Made by a program: the position numbers and the translations under genes. Shown here piece after piece: positions 6,509-8,137 of a stretch of 8,137 nt of DNA. Source of the stretch: Oscillospiraceae bacterium (GTDB lineage: Bacteria > Bacillota > Clostridia > Oscillospirales > Oscillospiraceae); NCBI GenBank assembly GCA_902766215.1, contig CACXCV010000170.1:1-8137 (forward strand), written 5' to 3'. The notes beneath the pieces are model-generated. The model made no database searches, had not been told where the DNA came from, and saw nothing but the letters and a program-made list of their open reading frames with translations. Each line of letters opens with the position of its first letter. Position 1 is the stretch's first letter.

Positions 6509-7672
6509 ATGAAAAGGACCTTAGCACTGCTTCTTGCCCTTGTCATGCTCTTTGCCATGGCCGCCTGTTCCAGCGGCACCCCCGCCGCCAACACCGGCGA
6601 CAACACTGGTGACAACACCGCGGCCACCTACACCAACGCGGACGACGTCCCCGACAACATGACCTCTGCCGACGGCAAATACGAGGTTGCGTTCATCACC
6701 GACGTGGGCCAGCTGAAGGACAAGTCCTTCAACCAGGGCACGTTCGACGGCGTGAAGCTCTACGCCGCCAACCACAACTATTCCTACAAGTATTATCAGC
6801 CCGCCAACGGCGACCAGGCCACGGACGACGACCGCTATGACGCCATGAAGGCCGCTGTCGACGCCGGCGCCAAGGTGGTTGTCTGCGCCGGCTTCATGCA
6901 GGAAGGCGCTCTGAAGCGCGCCGCCGCGGAGAACCCCACCGTTGACTTTATCTTCATCGACGGTTATCCCGTGGCCGACGCCGCCGGCAACGTTCTGAAG
7001 AACGTCGCCGGCATCGCCTTCCAGGAAGAGCAGTGCGGCTACTTCGCCGGTTATGCCGTTGTCAAGGAAGGCTATACCAAGCTGGGCTTCTGCGGCGGCG
7101 GCGGCGGCGACAACCCCGCCTGCTGCCGGTATGGCTACGGCTTTGTGCAGGGCGCTGCCGCAGCTGCCAAGGAAATGAACGTCAATGTTGAAGTGAACTA
7201 CTCCTGGCTCTATGGCTCCAGCTTCAGTGCTTCGCCCGAGCTGCAGACCATGGCCAACGGCTGGTACAGCGCCGGCACAGAGATCATTTTTGCCTGCGGC
7301 GGCTCGATGTTTGCCTCGATCGCTGCGGCTGCTGCCGAGAACGACGGCTTTGTCGTCGGCGTCGATGTGGACCAGTCCTCCGAGTCTCAGACCGTTGTGA
7401 CCTCCGCCATGAAGGGCCTGAGCGAGGCTGCCATGTGGGCCATCGAGAAGTCCTATGCCGGCTCCTTCGCCGACATCGGCGGCACTGCCACCAGCCTGGG
7501 CGTCAACGACAACGCTGTCGGCCTGCCCATCGCTACCTGGTCCATGAAGAACTTCACCGTGGCCGACTATGAGAAGCTTCTGTCCGACGTCAAGTCCGGC
7601 ACTCTGACGGTTGATGCCGACTATTCCAACCTGGCCGGTACCGACAACCTGACGCTGAACATCGTCGAGTAA
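6509..7672 (+). CDS. BMP family ABC transporter substrate-binding lipoprotein (nucleoside-type)
   Basis: This 387-residue protein is the extracellular binding component of a BMP/PnrA/Med-type ABC transporter. The family typically binds purine or other nucleosides; the ligand here is not proven. Residues 1-19 form a lipoprotein signal peptide with lipobox M-A-A-C and Cys20 as the lipidated residue. A low-complexity linker (about 21-50) contains two tandem GDNT units encoded by a 12-base repeat at 6593-6616. The periplasmic-binding-protein type 1 fold follows. AFITDVGQLKDKSFNQGTFDG (from residue 61) carries the family D-x-G...D-x-SFN motif with D65, D71, F74 and N75. FIFIDG, FACGGS and VVGVDVDQS are the expected strand-end loops. 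A five-glycine run at 196-200 is flanked by Cys195, Cys205 and Cys206; Cys126, Cys176 and Cys263 are also present. Lys is almost always AAG, fitting strong expression. It has its own promoter and terminator, and the cognate ATPase gene begins 182 bases downstream. Confidence 0.93.
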   Translation: MKRTLALLLALVMLFAMAACSSGTPAANTGDNTGDNTAATYTNADDVPDNMTSADGKYEVAFITDVGQLKDKSFNQGTFDGVKLYAANHNYSYKYYQPANGDQATDDDRYDAMKAAVDAGAKVVVCAGFMQEGALKRAAAENPTVDFIFIDGYPVADAAGNVLKNVAGIAFQEEQCGYFAGYAVVKEGYTKLGFCGGGGGDNPACCRYGYGFVQGAAAAAKEMNVNVEVNYSWLYGSSFSASPELQTMANGWYSAGTEIIFACGGSMFASIAAAAAENDGFVVGVDVDQSSESQTVVTSAMKGLSEAAMWAIEKSYAGSFADIGGTATSLGVNDNAVGLPIATWSMKNFTVADYEKLLSDVKSGTLTVDADYSNLAGTDNLTLNIVE

Positions 7673-7707
7673 TCCCTTTCCTACATTCCGCTGCGCGAAA
7701 AGCAGTC

Positions 7708-7747
7708 AGCCGGGGACAGCATGCACCCATGCTGTCCCCGGCTTTTT
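7708..7747 (+). terminator. Strong intrinsic terminator after the BMP lipoprotein gene
   Basis: Bases 7708-7723 pair perfectly with 7728-7743, a 16-bp stem around the loop CACC, followed by TTTTT (7743-7747) and then ATAT. It lies 35 bases after the lipoprotein stop codon. It should end most transcripts and could stabilise the abundant binding-protein mRNA, while some readthrough into the ATPase gene remains possible. Confidence 0.93.
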
Positions 7748-7779
7748 ATATGTTTGTTCCATATTCTTGTCATAAATGC

Positions 7780-7808
7780 TTGCTTTTTCGGATTATTTTC
7801 TTTATAAT
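7780..7808 (+). promoter_or_regulatory. Probable sigma-A promoter for the ABC ATPase gene
   Basis: A perfect -10 box TATAAT (7803-7808) lies 17 bases after TTGCTT (7780-7785), a -35 that keeps the TTG core. The surroundings are strongly AT-rich compared with the flanking genes. Transcription would start near 7815, about 40 bases before the ATPase start codon. TTGTCA at 7768-7773 is a better -35 by letters, but its spacing of 29 bases is too long. Confidence 0.65.
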
Positions 7809-7854
7809 ATCAGCAGAGTAACCAGAAATTGATTGATACTGGAGGGGTAGATGC

Positions 7855-8137
7855 ATGGGCGGCTCATCCGAATACGTCATTGAAATGCTGCACATCACCA
7901 AGGAGTTTCCTGGGATCAAGGCCAACGACGACGTGACTCTGCAGCTGAAAAAGGGCGAAATCCATGCTCTGTTGGGAGAAAACGGCGCAGGAAAGTCCAC
8001 GCTGATGAGCGTGCTTTTCGGTCTGTACAAACCGGAAAAGGGTGAGATCCGCAAGAACGGGCAGGTTGTGGAGATCAACGACCCAAACGACGCGACGGCC
8101 CTGCATATCGGCATGGTGCACCAGCACTTCAAGCTGA
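7855..8137 (+). CDS. ABC transporter ATP-binding protein, BMP/nucleoside (YufO/RbsA-like) type, 3'-truncated
   Basis: The first 94 codons are visible; the window ends inside the gene. The Walker A motif is GENGAGKST at residues 41-49, with Lys47 binding ATP phosphates. The Q-loop lies at MVHQHFKL (87-94) with Gln90. The pattern LLGENGAGKSTLMSVLFGLYKPEKGEI...GMVHQHFKL is characteristic of the duplicated-domain ATPases of sugar and nucleoside importers (RbsA, MglA, YufO/NupO). A full length of about 500 residues with two ATPase domains is therefore expected, but this is inference. The ATG at 7855 has GGAGGGG at 7841-7847, 7 bases away. Another ATG at 7851 is in a different frame. The protein would energise uptake of the ligand captured by the upstream BMP lipoprotein, and permease genes are expected downstream. 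Confidence 0.93.
   Translation, partial: MGGSSEYVIEMLHITKEFPGIKANDDVTLQLKKGEIHALLGENGAGKSTLMSVLFGLYKPEKGEIRKNGQVVEINDPNDATALHIGMVHQHFKL

Noticed and set aside
7691..7704. A small hairpin CTGC...GCAG before the main terminator.
   Set aside because: A 4-bp stem is likely chance; the strong hairpin at 7708-7743 explains termination.
7673..7854. A riboswitch or regulatory RNA ahead of the transporter ATPase gene.
   Set aside because: The space is taken up by the terminator and the promoter, leaving a leader of only about 40 bases with no stable fold that I can see.
1..8137. A hidden defence system, mobile element, CRISPR array or other novel system.
   Set aside because: Every long frame with coding character is assigned to a known family. 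No long repeats, terminal inverted repeats, integrase, tRNA or unusual base-composition island was found; the only AT-rich stretches are the two promoter regions.

Overview
The window is GC-rich bacterial DNA. It has strong AGGAGG-type ribosome binding sites, tightly packed co-directional genes, a single-membrane-type lipoprotein transporter and AT-rich intergenic promoters. Together these suggest a high-GC Firmicute of the class Clostridia, perhaps the Oscillospiraceae/Ruminococcaceae. That placement is inferred from general protein flavour and gene content, not from a marker gene. All eight supported genes lie on the + strand; two are cut by the window edges.

Region 1 (2-5704, probably continuing to 6367) looks like one long transcription unit. 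It starts with the 3' part of a large U32-family protein (an RNA hydroxylase/peptidase-like Fe-S family), followed by maf (nucleotide pyrophosphatase), mreC, mreD and a class B penicillin-binding protein 2. The last three are membrane and periplasm-facing parts of the elongasome that builds lateral cell wall in rod-shaped cells. Neither mreB nor rodA, the usual companions, is in the window: maf directly abuts mreC, and a thymidine kinase gene (tdk) follows the PBP. A GC-rich hairpin without a T-tract sits between the PBP gene and tdk. tdk belongs to nucleotide salvage and may be carried by readthrough.

Region 2 (about 6400-8137) is a separate module for uptake of a nucleoside-like compound. 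A near-consensus sigma-A promoter with an extended -10 drives a BMP-family substrate-binding lipoprotein. A perfect 16-bp hairpin terminator follows it. A second promoter then precedes the first 94 codons of the ABC ATPase (YufO/NupO/RbsA type); its 3' end and the expected permeases lie beyond the window. The binding protein would capture ligand outside the membrane for the ATPase-driven permeases. If the ligand is a nucleoside, the adjacent thymidine kinase could phosphorylate imported deoxynucleosides, but this link is inference.

I see no RNA genes, mobile elements, CRISPR arrays, attachment sites or origin, and no convincing undescribed system. The points most worth a second look are the elongasome cluster without mreB/rodA, a probable second cysteine cluster in the U32 protein, a cysteine-rich pentaglycine segment in the binding protein, and the split transcription of the transporter genes.
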